Counted from the first letter of the stretch, positions 9,357 through 18,308 are shown. The stretch: 64,000 nt of DNA from Megasphaera sp. (GCA_022641375.1 JALCDF010000002.1:1-64000), one strand, 5' to 3'. The notes: generated from the sequence alone by a model not told the origin. Translations and numbers: made by a program.

Positions 9357-10562
9357 ATGATACGATTTAAATCACAGAAAAAATATATAGCCGTTATTGT
9401 GGCAGCGGCATTGTTATGTCCGTCTTTTGCTGTTTTTGCTGACGATGAAGATTTACAGGATCAATTATCTGATGTACAGGGCCGCATGGCGGAACAGGCA
9501 CAAAAGAAAAGCGATGCCGAAGCCGTTATTGGCAATGTCTTTGATAAATTGAAAGGCATTCAGGAAAATCTTGACAGCGCCGTCAGTGATTACAAGGATT
9601 TGTCGGGACAACTGGCCGCGACCGATCAGAAAATCGGCTCTCTGCAGAAGGAACTGGACCAGAAGCAAACGCAGCTGACCAAACGGGAAGGCGTATTCAG
9701 CAAGCGGATCCGCGATATTTATATGCATGGACAACTCAGTTATATCGATGTCGTACTGGGAGCAAAAAACTTTGATGATTTTGCGAACCGGGTCGAATTA
9801 TTGCGGCGTGTCGTCGATTCCGATATGGCATTGATTACGGATATTCGCGATCAGCGGAACCAGATTGATGAAGCCAAGAAGTCCCTGGAATCCGAACGGG
9901 AAAAGCAGGTCAAACTGAAAGATGATGCTGAACAGAAGAAAAATGAAATTGAACGGCATAAGTCAGAACAACAGGGCATACTGAATCAGGCTCAGAATGA
10001 TAAAGCCGTAGCGCAGGAAGCCTATGATGAATTGGAATCTGCATCTCAATCCATTGGTGATAAACTACGTCAGCGGGCTGCCGACCGGGCAGCTGCACAG
10101 GCATCAGCATCATCTTCGGACAGCGGTTCGGATTCTTCCGACGGCGGTGGTTATGATTCCTATCAGCCGGTGAGTGGTTCTGGTGCGATGATATGGCCGG
10201 TCAACGGCGTAATTACATCGCCATTCGGGTACCGGAATCATCCTATCTTCGGCCGGGCAATCCTGCACAGCGGCATTGACATCGGGGTAGATTACGGAAC
10301 GCCGGTACATGCTGCCGACAGCGGCGTAGTAGTGGATGCCGGCTGGATCAGCGGCTATGGATATGCCGTAGTCATCGACCATGGGAATGGATTGTCTACG
10401 TTGTATGGCCATAATGAATCCTTAGCCGTATCGTCCGGACAGTCTGTTTCACAGGGACAAGTGATTGCCTATGCCGGTTCTACAGGGAATTCGACGGGCC
10501 CGCATGTTCATTTTGAAGTACGTTCCAATGGGGATCCCGTAGATCCGTCTGCGTACTTATAG
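9357..10562 (+). CDS. EnvC-like coiled-coil protein with M23 (LytM) domain
   Basis: A secreted murein hydrolase or hydrolase activator, probably controlled by FtsEX encoded just upstream. The 401 residues run: signal peptide to about residue 28 (ends VFADDE); two long coiled-coil stretches (about 30-110 and 150-235); a Ser/Gly-rich linker (SASSSDSGSDSSDGGG); and a LytM/M23 domain from about 280. The zinc-ligand motifs are present: HSGIDIGVDYG (HxxxD) and HVHFEV (HxH), so unlike E. coli EnvC it may be an active endopeptidase itself, like PcsB-type partners. Only a modest RBS (AAGGAT) precedes ATG 9357. Coupling to ftsX probably helps. Confidence 0.9.
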   Translation: MIRFKSQKKYIAVIVAAALLCPSFAVFADDEDLQDQLSDVQGRMAEQAQKKSDAEAVIGNVFDKLKGIQENLDSAVSDYKDLSGQLAATDQKIGSLQKELDQKQTQLTKREGVFSKRIRDIYMHGQLSYIDVVLGAKNFDDFANRVELLRRVVDSDMALITDIRDQRNQIDEAKKSLESEREKQVKLKDDAEQKKNEIERHKSEQQGILNQAQNDKAVAQEAYDELESASQSIGDKLRQRAADRAAAQASASSSDSGSDSSDGGGYDSYQPVSGSGAMIWPVNGVITSPFGYRNHPIFGRAILHSGIDIGVDYGTPVHAADSGVVVDAGWISGYGYAVVIDHGNGLSTLYGHNESLAVSSGQSVSQGQVIAYAGSTGNSTGPHVHFEVRSNGDPVDPSAYL

Positions 10563-10572
10563 GATATATATC

Positions 10573-11727
10573 ATGAAACCGAATTATAAGAGGATTATCC
10601 AAGAAAGCAAAGACGTTGTTTTATGGGTAATATCGGCCATTTGTGCGGCCTGCCTGTTGATTGGACTGCTGTTCTATCATTATACGGGCGATCCGTTCGG
10701 GGCCATCAAATATTTCCGTACGTTTTCCGTCATTGAATCCCATTATGCCGGAGCGGTTGAAAAAACGGATTTGTTCAACGGTTCTTTGGAAGGACTTGTC
10801 GGTAAGTTAGGAGACAAGCATTCCATTTATCTGGATGGTGAGAATTTCCAGTCGTTCTCTGATCAGACCATGGGGTCCTATGCTGGCATCGGTGTGTATC
10901 TGGGCCAGTCTGATGAAGGGGCACTGGTGGCCGGCGTCATGGATGACAGTCCTGCCGGAGATGCCGGTATTGTCCGCGGCGATATTATTCGTGCAGTGGA
11001 CGGCAAACCGACGAAAGGGTTGGAACTGGATGCCATTTCCAAATCCGTGCGCGGCCCGGCCGGGTCTTCAGTGACCCTTACGGTCGGCCACAATGGCGTG
11101 GATACGGATGTGACGCTGGAACGGCGGCAAATCCATATGAAGACGGTTGTCGGGCAGATGGTGGAAGGAACCCATATCGGGTATATCCGCGTTGCCATCT
11201 TCAGCGAAACGACCGGGGATGAATTTACCAGGCAGTATGAAGAATTGAAATCCCAGGGCATGGAAAAGCTGATTCTTGATTTGCGTGATAATCCGGGCGG
11301 CCTGGTGGATCAGGCGACGGAGGTGGCCAGTAATTTTGTGCCGCCGGGAAGTACGGTTATTTCATATACGAACCGGGCCGGCAAGGAAGAGACTTTTACG
11401 GCGAAGGGAACGGATGCGATTATTCCCATGGCCGTGCTCGTCAATGAAAATTCTGCCAGTGCTTCGGAAATCGTTGCCGGTGATGTCCAGGATTTGGAAC
11501 TGGGGCCAATCATCGGCGTCAAGAGTTATGGCAAGGGTACCGTCCAAGGCGTGTATCCCGTAGATGCCGGCAGTGCAATCAAGCTTACGGTAGCCAAGTA
11601 CAAAACGACCAATGGACGCGAAATCGATGGACAGGGAATTATCCCTGATATTGAAGTCGCACTGCAGCCGGAGGATACGGAAGATTATCAATTGGAAAAG
11701 GCGATAGAAGTACTCAGCAATCCGTAA
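10573..11727 (+). CDS. Carboxyl-terminal processing protease (S41, CtpA-like)
   Basis: A periplasmic serine protease that trims C-termini or degrades envelope proteins. The 384 residues show a membrane anchor at about 16-36, a PDZ domain at about 95-180 (GIGVYLGQSDEGALVAGVMDDSPAGDAGI), and an S41 catalytic domain with the Ser in NENSASASEIVAGDVQD and the Lys about 25 residues later in KSYGKGTVQ (a Ser-Lys dyad). It lies 10 bases after the M23 gene, so ftsEX-M23-S41 forms one operon. Proteases of this family often control the level of peptidoglycan endopeptidases, which would fit this setting. Confidence 0.93.
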   Translation: MKPNYKRIIQESKDVVLWVISAICAACLLIGLLFYHYTGDPFGAIKYFRTFSVIESHYAGAVEKTDLFNGSLEGLVGKLGDKHSIYLDGENFQSFSDQTMGSYAGIGVYLGQSDEGALVAGVMDDSPAGDAGIVRGDIIRAVDGKPTKGLELDAISKSVRGPAGSSVTLTVGHNGVDTDVTLERRQIHMKTVVGQMVEGTHIGYIRVAIFSETTGDEFTRQYEELKSQGMEKLILDLRDNPGGLVDQATEVASNFVPPGSTVISYTNRAGKEETFTAKGTDAIIPMAVLVNENSASASEIVAGDVQDLELGPIIGVKSYGKGTVQGVYPVDAGSAIKLTVAKYKTTNGREIDGQGIIPDIEVALQPEDTEDYQLEKAIEVLSNP

Positions 11728-11763
11728 ACCGGCGGTGAAGCCGCATAAGTTTCGCGAAATGTC

Positions 11764-11792
11764 TTTACAGATTGGCCATAATGCTATACAAT
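11764..11792 (+). promoter_or_regulatory. Probable promoter of the obgE operon
   Basis: TTTACA (11764-11769) and TACAAT (11787-11792) are separated by 17 bases. The expected transcript start is near 11800, leaving a leader of about 90 bases before obgE. Confidence 0.55.
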
Positions 11793-11826
11793 TTAATTTA
11801 GTAGTGTTTTTTAATTTGAATAAGGG

Positions 11827-11874
11827 ACAGATAGACAAGAGACATGGTATCTGTATGCTGTGTCTCTTTCTTTA
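11827..11874 (+). promoter_or_regulatory. Interleaved inverted repeats in the obgE leader (possible attenuator)
   Basis: Four segments occur in the order A-B-A'-B'. ACAGATA (11827-11833) is complementary to TATCTGT (11848-11854). AAGAGACA (11837-11844) is complementary to TGTCTCTT (11861-11868), followed by TCTTTAT. The second hairpin resembles an intrinsic terminator and the first would block it, or the two could form a pseudoknot. It may also simply end transcripts from the upstream operon. Confidence 0.45.
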
Positions 11875-11887
11875 TATGAGGTGAAAT

Positions 11888-13159
11888 ATGTTTATAGACA
11901 GAGCTAGAATATTTGTACAATCCGGCCGCGGTGGTGACGGCATGAGCAGTTTCCGTCATGAAAAATTCGTTCCCAAGGGCGGACCCGATGGCGGCGACGG
12001 CGGGCAGGGCGGCAGCGTTATCCTGGTTGCTGACAGCAATACGAATACCTTGGTAGATTTCCGGTATCGTCGTTTGTTTAAAGCCAAGATTGGCGGCAAG
12101 GGACAGGGCAGCAATAAGTATGGCCGGGACGCCGAAGATTTACGGATCGTGGTACCTGTCGGTACAATCGTCCGGGATGAAGCGACGGATCAGGTCATGG
12201 CTGATTTGAGTTCGCCAGGCCAGGAAGCCGTTATTGCCAAGGGCGGCCGTGGCGGCCGTGGCAACTGGCATTTCCGCAGCAGTGCGAACCGTACGCCGAC
12301 GTTTGCCGAAAAAGGCGAACCGGGGGAAGAACACTGGCTGCGTATGGAATTGAAGGTATTGGCCGACGTAGGTCTGCTGGGATATCCCAGTGTCGGCAAA
12401 TCCAGTATTTTGCGGAAAGTGTCGGCAGCACAGCCGGAAGTAGCCGAATATCATTTTACGACGCTAAATCCTATTTTAGGCGTGGTGACCTTACCGGAAA
12501 TGCGCAGTTTTGTCATGGCGGATATTCCCGGACTGATTGATGGTGCCGCCGAAGGCGTGGGGCTGGGATATGATTTCCTGCGGCATGTCGAACGAACGAA
12601 AATCCTGATCCACGTATTGGATGTATCGGGGATGGAAGGTCGGGATCCCATTGACGATTTTGAAAAAATCAATGCGGAACTTGCCAAGTACAGTGATAAA
12701 TTAGCTAAAAAATTGCAAATCGTCGCTGCCAATAAAATCGATATGCTGGGCGATTCGGATAATTTGGAACGGCTGCAGGCCTATATGGATGAACGGGGCA
12801 TAGAAGTATTCCCGATTTGTGCGCTCAGCGGCGAAGGCATGGATGCCTTGCTGGAACGGGTCTGGGAACGGTTGGAAGCGTACGATGAAACACCGGAAGA
12901 AACGACGGAAGAAGTCGTTTATAAAGCGAAAGAAAAACCGGATTTCGAAGTGAAACGCGGTGAAGACGGTGCCTTTGTCATTACGGGTCCCCGTATTGAA
13001 AATCTGGTGGCCATGACGAACTTTGATGATGACCAGTCGCTGCGGCGTTTCCAACGCATCTGGCGGTATATGGAATTGGATAAGCTGTTATTGTCCAAAG
13101 GGATAAAGGAAGGCAACACCGTCCGTATCTGCATGATGGAATTTGAATATCATCAATAG
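11888..13159 (+). CDS. obgE: Ribosome-associated GTPase Obg
   Basis: A conserved GTPase that acts in 50S ribosome assembly and stress signalling. The 423 residues run: glycine-rich Obg domain 1-158 (GRGGDGMSSFRHEKFVPKGGPDGGDGG); G domain with G1 GYPSVGKSS, the G3 motif DIPGLIDGAAEG and G4 NKID; then a C-terminal OCT domain (about 345-423, FEVKRGEDGAFVITGPRIE). The OCT extension marks the Firmicutes type. The start ATG 11888 follows GAGGTG. It heads a run with yhbY, both linked to ribosome maturation. Confidence 0.97.
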   Translation: MFIDRARIFVQSGRGGDGMSSFRHEKFVPKGGPDGGDGGQGGSVILVADSNTNTLVDFRYRRLFKAKIGGKGQGSNKYGRDAEDLRIVVPVGTIVRDEATDQVMADLSSPGQEAVIAKGGRGGRGNWHFRSSANRTPTFAEKGEPGEEHWLRMELKVLADVGLLGYPSVGKSSILRKVSAAQPEVAEYHFTTLNPILGVVTLPEMRSFVMADIPGLIDGAAEGVGLGYDFLRHVERTKILIHVLDVSGMEGRDPIDDFEKINAELAKYSDKLAKKLQIVAANKIDMLGDSDNLERLQAYMDERGIEVFPICALSGEGMDALLERVWERLEAYDETPEETTEEVVYKAKEKPDFEVKRGEDGAFVITGPRIENLVAMTNFDDDQSLRRFQRIWRYMELDKLLLSKGIKEGNTVRICMMEFEYHQ

Positions 13160-13223
13160 AACCTATAATAGGATCCGGCAGAAATGACAGCCGGTATCGG
13201 GATAGTTGTAAAGGAGAAAACTA

Positions 13224-13520
13224 GTGTTAGCAAAGGATAAACGAGAATTGAAATCATTGGCCAGTCAGATGCCGTCTGTCGTACAAATCGGTAAAGACGG
13301 ATTGAGCAATGCCGTCATCGACAGTGCCCGGGCAGCGATTACGGCGCGGGAACTCATCAAAGCCCACGTGCTGAATAATGCCAATATCGATACGAAGGAA
13401 ACCATGCAGGATTTGGCGGATATGCTCGGTGCCGAACTGGTACAGGTCATTGGCCACTATGGCATCCTGTTCAAGAAAAAAAATGAAAAATCGCATTATG
13501 AATTCGTCAAGGACGAATAA
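13224..13520 (+). CDS. yhbY: YhbY family CRM-domain RNA-binding protein
   Basis: A 98-residue single CRM domain protein that associates with pre-50S ribosomes. It shows the typical start LAKDKRELKSLASQMPSVVQIGKDGLSNAVI and the GxxG-like loop region, ending in a lysine-rich tail. The start is GTG 13224, 7 bases after AAGGAGA. It lies between obgE and proB, a common arrangement in Firmicutes. Confidence 0.92.
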   Translation: MLAKDKRELKSLASQMPSVVQIGKDGLSNAVIDSARAAITARELIKAHVLNNANIDTKETMQDLADMLGAELVQVIGHYGILFKKKNEKSHYEFVKDE

Positions 13521-13550
13521 GAGCCAGTCTTTTTTACAGGGGAAGAGAAC

Positions 13551-14681
13551 ATGACAGATTTTCGTAAGAGTCTCAGAGATAAAAAGCGTATTATCGTCAA
13601 GGTCGGATCCAGTAATCTGACGCATGAAACAGGAAAATTGAATTATCATCGCATCGATCGTCTTGTCAGGGATATTGCCGATCTGGCCAATCAGGGCAAA
13701 CAGATGATCCTGGTATCTTCCGGCGCGGTCAGTGCGGGTATGGGACCATTGGGCCTGACCGAACGGCCGTCGAATATTCGGGAAAAACAGGCGGTAGCTG
13801 CCGTAGGACAGGGCATCCTGCTCCATATATATGAAAAGATGTTTCGCGAATACGGACAGACAGTGGGCCAGGTACTCCTGACACGAATGGATGCCCAGAA
13901 CCGCAGTAAATTCATGAATTCCCGGAATACGCTGCTGACGATGCTGGATATGGGAATCATTCCTATCATCAACGAAAACGATGTCGTCGCCGTCGACGAA
14001 TTCAAGATAGGTGATAATGATACCTTGTCGGCCATGGTGAGTACGATCATCGAAGCGGATCTGCTTATTTTGGTATCCGATGTGGAAGGTCTGTATACGG
14101 CCAATCCGCAGACGGATCCTGAGGCGAAACTCATTCCCGTAGTCGATGAAATAGATAAACATTTCTATGATATTGCCGGTGGTGCCGGTACGTCTATCGG
14201 TACGGGCGGCATGCGGACTAAGATCCAGGCTGCGGCGATTGCCACCTCGGCCGGTGCCGATATGGTCATTGCCACGGGTATCGATGACGGTGTTGTCGGC
14301 CGTATTTGTGCCGGCGAAGATATCGGGACGCTGTTTGTCGCTAAAGAAACGAATATTCATGCGAAAAAACGCTGGCTCCTGTCAGGCAGTAAGCCGGCCG
14401 GCCGCTTATTCGTCGATGCCGGCTGCCGCCGGGCGATCATCGAACGGGGCTCCAGCCTGCTGCCGGTAGGCATTACCGGTGTCGAAGGGACATTTCGTGA
14501 CGGTGATATCGTGACGGTCATGTATGACGGCATTGCCATAGCCAAAGGTGTCGTCAATTACAATAGTTATAATATTGATGTCATCAAAGGTCATCAGACC
14601 GGTGATATCGCTAAGATATTGGGGCATGAAGGTGTATATGAAGAAGTCATTCACCGCGATAATCTCGTGGCGATCCAATAG
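13551..14681 (+). CDS. proB: Glutamate 5-kinase
   Basis: This is the first step of proline synthesis: ATP-dependent phosphorylation of glutamate to gamma-glutamyl phosphate. At 376 residues it has the amino-acid kinase domain (IIVKVGSSNLTHETGKLN at the N-terminus, VSSGAVSAGM, INENDVVAVDEFKIGDNDTLSA, GTGGMRTKIQAA) followed by a C-terminal PUA domain (about 280-370). The PUA domain is found in the feedback-regulated long form. It is followed 11 bases later by proA. Confidence 0.97.
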   Translation: MTDFRKSLRDKKRIIVKVGSSNLTHETGKLNYHRIDRLVRDIADLANQGKQMILVSSGAVSAGMGPLGLTERPSNIREKQAVAAVGQGILLHIYEKMFREYGQTVGQVLLTRMDAQNRSKFMNSRNTLLTMLDMGIIPIINENDVVAVDEFKIGDNDTLSAMVSTIIEADLLILVSDVEGLYTANPQTDPEAKLIPVVDEIDKHFYDIAGGAGTSIGTGGMRTKIQAAAIATSAGADMVIATGIDDGVVGRICAGEDIGTLFVAKETNIHAKKRWLLSGSKPAGRLFVDAGCRRAIIERGSSLLPVGITGVEGTFRDGDIVTVMYDGIAIAKGVVNYNSYNIDVIKGHQTGDIAKILGHEGVYEEVIHRDNLVAIQ

Positions 14682-14692
14682 AGGAGGAGTCT

Positions 14693-15940
14693 ATGGAATC
14701 GGAAGTAGTCGTAAAAGCCAGGGCTGCCCATACGGCAGCGCGTCAACTGGCTGCTGCGCCGACCACGCAGAAAGACAAGGCGCTGGCGAATATCGCCGCG
14801 GCGTTGGAAGCCCATACGGCGGATATCGTATCAGATAATCAGGCTGATCTGGCTCATGCGGCAGCGAATGGTATGAGTGCAGCCATGCTGGACCGGTTGA
14901 AGCTTACACCGGATCGCATCCGGGATATTGCTGCCGGTGTACGGCAGGTCATTGCCTTGCCGGATCCGTCAGGCCGCTGCCTGGATGAATGGGACCGGCC
15001 GAACGGTCTGCACATCCGGAAGGTAACGGTGCCGTTAGGCGTCATTGCCATTATTTATGAATCCCGACCGAACGTTACGGTCGATGCGGCGGCGTTATGC
15101 ATCAAATCAGGCAATGCCTGCGTGCTTCGCGGCGGCAGCGAATCCATTCATTCCAATACGGCGCTGGCCCGGGTATTGAAAGAAGGCCTGGAAGAAGCAG
15201 GTCTCAGTCCCGACGGCATCGCGTTGTTGGAAAATACGGACAGAAGTCTGGTCAAAGAGCTGCTGACGCTGCGCCGGTATATCGATCTGGCGATTCCCCG
15301 CGGTGGTGCCGGATTGATCCATATGGTCACGACGACGGCTACGGTGCCGTGTATCGAAACGGGCAGCGGCATCTGTCATGTGTATGTGGACAAGGATGCT
15401 GATCTGGATATGGCGGTTCGTATCATCGAGAACGCCAAGGTATCCCGCCCGTCAACCTGTAATGCCATGGAAACCCTCCTGGTCCATCAGGATATTGTCC
15501 AAGACCTCATGGACAAGCTGGTTCCGGTCCTGAAGGAAAAACATGTCGAACTGCGAGGCGACGATACGGTCCGGGATGCGGACAGCACGATTGCCGCTGC
15601 GCATGAAGAAGACTGGGAAACAGAATATAATGCGTTGATCTTATCCATCAAGACGGTACATTCACTGGAAGAAGCCCTGGATCATATCCGCCGCTTCAGT
15701 ACCCATCATTCGGAAACAATTGTTACGGAAAATAAAGATACAGCCGATATATTTTTGCGGGATGTGGATTCGGCGGCCGTTTATGTCAATGCGTCTACGC
15801 GGTTTACCGACGGATTCGAATTCGGCTTTGGCGCAGAAATAGGCATCAGCACGCAGAAGCTCCACGTTCGCGGGCCTATGGGCTTAACGGCATTAGTGAC
15901 ATATAAATACCTGATTCACGGTCAGGGGCAGATACGCTGA
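14693..15940 (+). CDS. proA: Gamma-glutamyl phosphate reductase
   Basis: This is the second step of proline synthesis: NADPH-dependent reduction to glutamate-5-semialdehyde. The 415-residue aldehyde-dehydrogenase-type protein has the catalytic Cys in SRPSTCNAMETLL, the IIYESRPNVTVDAAALCIKSGNACVLRGG substrate/cofactor region and the C-terminal FGFGAEIGISTQKLHVRGPMGL block. The RBS GAGGAGG precedes ATG 14693. The stop TGA overlaps the ATG of the small membrane ORF that follows (TGATG). Confidence 0.97.
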   Translation: MESEVVVKARAAHTAARQLAAAPTTQKDKALANIAAALEAHTADIVSDNQADLAHAAANGMSAAMLDRLKLTPDRIRDIAAGVRQVIALPDPSGRCLDEWDRPNGLHIRKVTVPLGVIAIIYESRPNVTVDAAALCIKSGNACVLRGGSESIHSNTALARVLKEGLEEAGLSPDGIALLENTDRSLVKELLTLRRYIDLAIPRGGAGLIHMVTTTATVPCIETGSGICHVYVDKDADLDMAVRIIENAKVSRPSTCNAMETLLVHQDIVQDLMDKLVPVLKEKHVELRGDDTVRDADSTIAAAHEEDWETEYNALILSIKTVHSLEEALDHIRRFSTHHSETIVTENKDTADIFLRDVDSAAVYVNASTRFTDGFEFGFGAEIGISTQKLHVRGPMGLTALVTYKYLIHGQGQIR

Positions 15941-16101
15941 TGTTGCGGACATTGCGGGGCTATTGGCGGACAATATGCCAGTATGCGGCAGCACCGAAAA
16001 CCCGTTTTGAATATCGGCATTATTTCTATTTCTTGGTATTATTTTCAATGGTTATCGCCATCATTTGGGGAGGGATATACATTTATCATGGAAATCACTA
16101 G
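15940..16101 (+). CDS. Small single-pass membrane protein between proA and nadD (not in ORF track)
   Basis: An ATG overlapping the proA stop by one base opens a 53-codon frame, MLRTLRGYWRTICQYAA...KTRFEYRHYFYFLVLFSMVIAIIWGGIYIYHGNH, ending in TAG at 16099-16101, inside the first codons of nadD. The protein has a basic N-terminal half and one strongly hydrophobic helix at about 28-49. It has no known family that I recognise. The tight TGATG coupling and membrane-helix composition favour a real gene. An accidental frame is possible because the span is short. Confidence 0.5.
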   Translation: MLRTLRGYWRTICQYAAAPKTRFEYRHYFYFLVLFSMVIAIIWGGIYIYHGNH

Positions 16102-16705
16102 GCTGGGGATCATGGGCGGCACGTTTAATCCCATCCATTTGGGACATTTGATGATTGCTGAAGAGGCGAGACAGAAATTCCATCTCGATAAGGTCCTGTT
16201 CATACCTTCATATATTACGCCGAATAAAAATGTCAACGGTGCGACAGCCCAGCAGCGCCTGACCATGGTACGTCTGGCTACGGCAGATAATCCGTACTTC
16301 ACTGTCAGTGATATGGAGATGTGCCGCCGCGGGAATTCCTATACGGTAGACACATTGAAATTCTTGAAGAAACTGTATGGCCCTTCCTATATTTTATATT
16401 TTATTTCCGGTACGGATACGATTCAGGATCTGCCGAATTGGTATCATCCCGAAGAAATATTACAGTTGTGTCAGTTTATCGGTGCGACCCGTCCGGATGG
16501 CACCGAATCGATTGGCCCTATCATCGAGCATTTTGGTGAATTAGGCAAACATATCCTCAAACTTACTGTTCCGACTATGGAAATATCTTCGACGGAATTG
16601 CGGAGTCGTATTCGTACCGGATTGTCTGTGCGATATATGATGCCGAAACCTGTTGTTGAATATATTAAGAAAAATGGGGTATATCAATGCGCAATAAAGA
16701 ATTAG
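16088..16705 (+). CDS. nadD: Nicotinate-nucleotide adenylyltransferase
   Basis: NadD makes nicotinic acid adenine dinucleotide in NAD synthesis. The 205-residue protein begins MEITRLGIMGGTFNPIHLGHLMIAEEA, the GxFxPxHxGH nucleotidyltransferase signature, and ends with the EISSTELRSRIRTGLSVRYMMPKPVVEYI motif (ISxTxxR). The ORF track start at 15983 adds a 35-residue tail that belongs to another frame, so ATG 16088 is preferred. The nearest SD, GGGGAGGG, is 13-15 bases upstream, rather far, so translation may depend on the small ORF that overlaps this start. It overlaps yqeK by 19 bases. Confidence 0.95.
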   Translation: MEITRLGIMGGTFNPIHLGHLMIAEEARQKFHLDKVLFIPSYITPNKNVNGATAQQRLTMVRLATADNPYFTVSDMEMCRRGNSYTVDTLKFLKKLYGPSYILYFISGTDTIQDLPNWYHPEEILQLCQFIGATRPDGTESIGPIIEHFGELGKHILKLTVPTMEISSTELRSRIRTGLSVRYMMPKPVVEYIKKNGVYQCAIKN

Positions 16706-17292
16706 AAGAAAAAATCAAGACTGATCTACGCCAGGGACTGTCCCCGCACCGGTACGAACATGTCCTGGGGGTAGCTGCCGCAGCCAGGAACCTGGCAGAA
16801 CGATATGGATATGATCCGGATACGGCTGAATTGGCAGGGCTTCTCCACGATGTTGCCAAGCAATTGGATTTGAAGCAAATGCAGATATTGGCCCGCCGTT
16901 CTTTTGCGGATACGCTGCCGGCAGCCATCATGTCCGTAGGCAGCCTGCTGCATGGGTATGCGGCGGTTACGGTTGCCAAAGAAAAATATAGTCTTACGGA
17001 TATGGATTTGCTGAATTCCCTGGCCCATCATACGACCGGTGCAGAGCACATGAGCAAGCTGGAAAAAATCATTTTTATTGCTGATTATATCGAGGTGCAT
17101 CGTGATTTTGACGGCGTGGACCACCTGCGCGACATCGCGGCTGCAGATCTGGATGAAGCGGTATTGGCCGGATATGATTCTACTATCAGTCATTTATTGG
17201 AACAACAGAAATGCATTTTTATCGGTACGGTCCGCAATCGGAACGCACAAATCGGCTATATGGAATCGTTACATAGGAAGGCATCAGTATGA
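16687..17292 (+). CDS. yqeK: HD-domain phosphohydrolase YqeK (Ap4A hydrolase type)
   Basis: A 201-residue HD-domain protein of the YqeK family, whose characterised members symmetrically hydrolyse diadenosine tetraphosphate. The metal-binding motifs are H in SPHRYEHVLGVA, HD in GLLHDVAKQ, H in LLHGYAAV, H in HHTTGAEHMS and D in IADYIE. It overlaps nadD, the usual order nadD-yqeK-LCP-rsfS in Firmicutes, and its stop overlaps the next ATG (ATGA). Confidence 0.92.
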   Translation: MRNKELEEKIKTDLRQGLSPHRYEHVLGVAAAARNLAERYGYDPDTAELAGLLHDVAKQLDLKQMQILARRSFADTLPAAIMSVGSLLHGYAAVTVAKEKYSLTDMDLLNSLAHHTTGAEHMSKLEKIIFIADYIEVHRDFDGVDHLRDIAAADLDEAVLAGYDSTISHLLEQQKCIFIGTVRNRNAQIGYMESLHRKASV

Positions 17293-18308
17293 ACGACACA
17301 AAGGAGAAAAAAAAATCAGTAAAGAAACGCCGTATTCCACCGACGGGCGGTCATCGTTGGTTTCGTATCATCGGTATTGCCGTCGTCATTATCCTGATGA
17401 TTGTCTTTTGCGTGCTGGCGTGGAACCATTATCGGGCATCCCAGTCACCTGCAGACCGGCTGGATGCCGTTCAAAGCGGGTTTGATGGATCCTTCACCCA
17501 GGCGAGTGCTGACGTGCCATTATACGTACTGGTCATCGGCATCGATGGAAAAGATCCCCAGCAGGCTAATTTTATCGGCGTGGCGGCAATCAACAAGGAT
17601 AAAAAACATATTGACTTTATCATGCTGCCGGATAATACGAAAATAGAAGGCCGCAAGAAGAAGGGTATCCAGGAACTTCAGAATGTGTATACGGAAGGCG
17701 ACTTATCCCTGACCCGGGCGGTCGTAGAAGATACGTTCCATATCCCCATTCCGTTCTATGCCGTATTTACGGCGGACTCATTTTCTAAAATGGTCGATAT
17801 GAGCGGCGGGCTCCCGATGTATGTGGAAAAGGATATGTATCATGCCGACAGTAACGGCGATACGGATATCAATATATTCCAGGGATATCAGAAACTGAAC
17901 GGGCAGGAAGCGCTGGGATACATGCGTTATATCGATGAAGAAGGTTACTTGCCGCGGACGCAGCGGCAGGAACGGTTCGTGAAGCTGTTTTATGCCGACC
18001 GGGAAGATCGTTTCGGCATTAGCAATGTATTGTTCATGTATCGTTTTTGGAATACGGTCGATTCTAATATCTCGGCCAAGGATATGGCCAAACTGGCCTT
18101 TGCGTTCCGGAATATTCCCGCAGATGATATCAGTTTTTATATCCTGCCGGGAGAAGCGATGCGGGAGAAATCTGAAAATGATAAATCAACCGATCTTTAC
18201 TGGACCTTTGATCCCGTAGAAGTACAAAAGATTATTGGGACAACAAACAATGCCATTTCTACGCCTCCGGACCCGGAAAGCAAGAATCAGGAAAATAAGA
18301 AGGAATAG
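17289..18308 (+). CDS. LCP (LytR-CpsA-Psr) family protein with altered catalytic motifs
   Basis: LCP proteins attach glycopolymers to peptidoglycan outside the membrane. The 339 residues show a basic cytoplasmic N-terminus, a membrane helix at about 29-48 and an LCP domain from about 75. The C-terminal substrate-binding signature is kept (ALGYMRYIDEEGYLPRTQRQERF). The usual pyrophosphate-binding N-terminal motifs are changed: the normal GxRxD segment reads GIDGKDPQQANFIG, and the normal PRDT reads LPDNTKI. It may therefore be a non-catalytic or divergent member. It is coupled to yqeK by ATGA and followed by rsfS after 65 bases. Confidence 0.82.
   Translation: MNDTKEKKKSVKKRRIPPTGGHRWFRIIGIAVVIILMIVFCVLAWNHYRASQSPADRLDAVQSGFDGSFTQASADVPLYVLVIGIDGKDPQQANFIGVAAINKDKKHIDFIMLPDNTKIEGRKKKGIQELQNVYTEGDLSLTRAVVEDTFHIPIPFYAVFTADSFSKMVDMSGGLPMYVEKDMYHADSNGDTDINIFQGYQKLNGQEALGYMRYIDEEGYLPRTQRQERFVKLFYADREDRFGISNVLFMYRFWNTVDSNISAKDMAKLAFAFRNIPADDISFYILPGEAMREKSENDKSTDLYWTFDPVEVQKIIGTTNNAISTPPDPESKNQENKKE

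Noticed and set aside
12140-12454. Antisense ORFs across obgE and proB regions
   Set aside because: They have no start signals, overlap strongly supported genes and repeat across all GC-rich genes of the window.
13254-14360. 368-aa minus-strand ORF antisense to yhbY/proB
   Set aside because: Out-of-frame shadow of proB, with His/Arg/Asp-rich composition typical of antisense frames. The sense frame has full ProB motifs.
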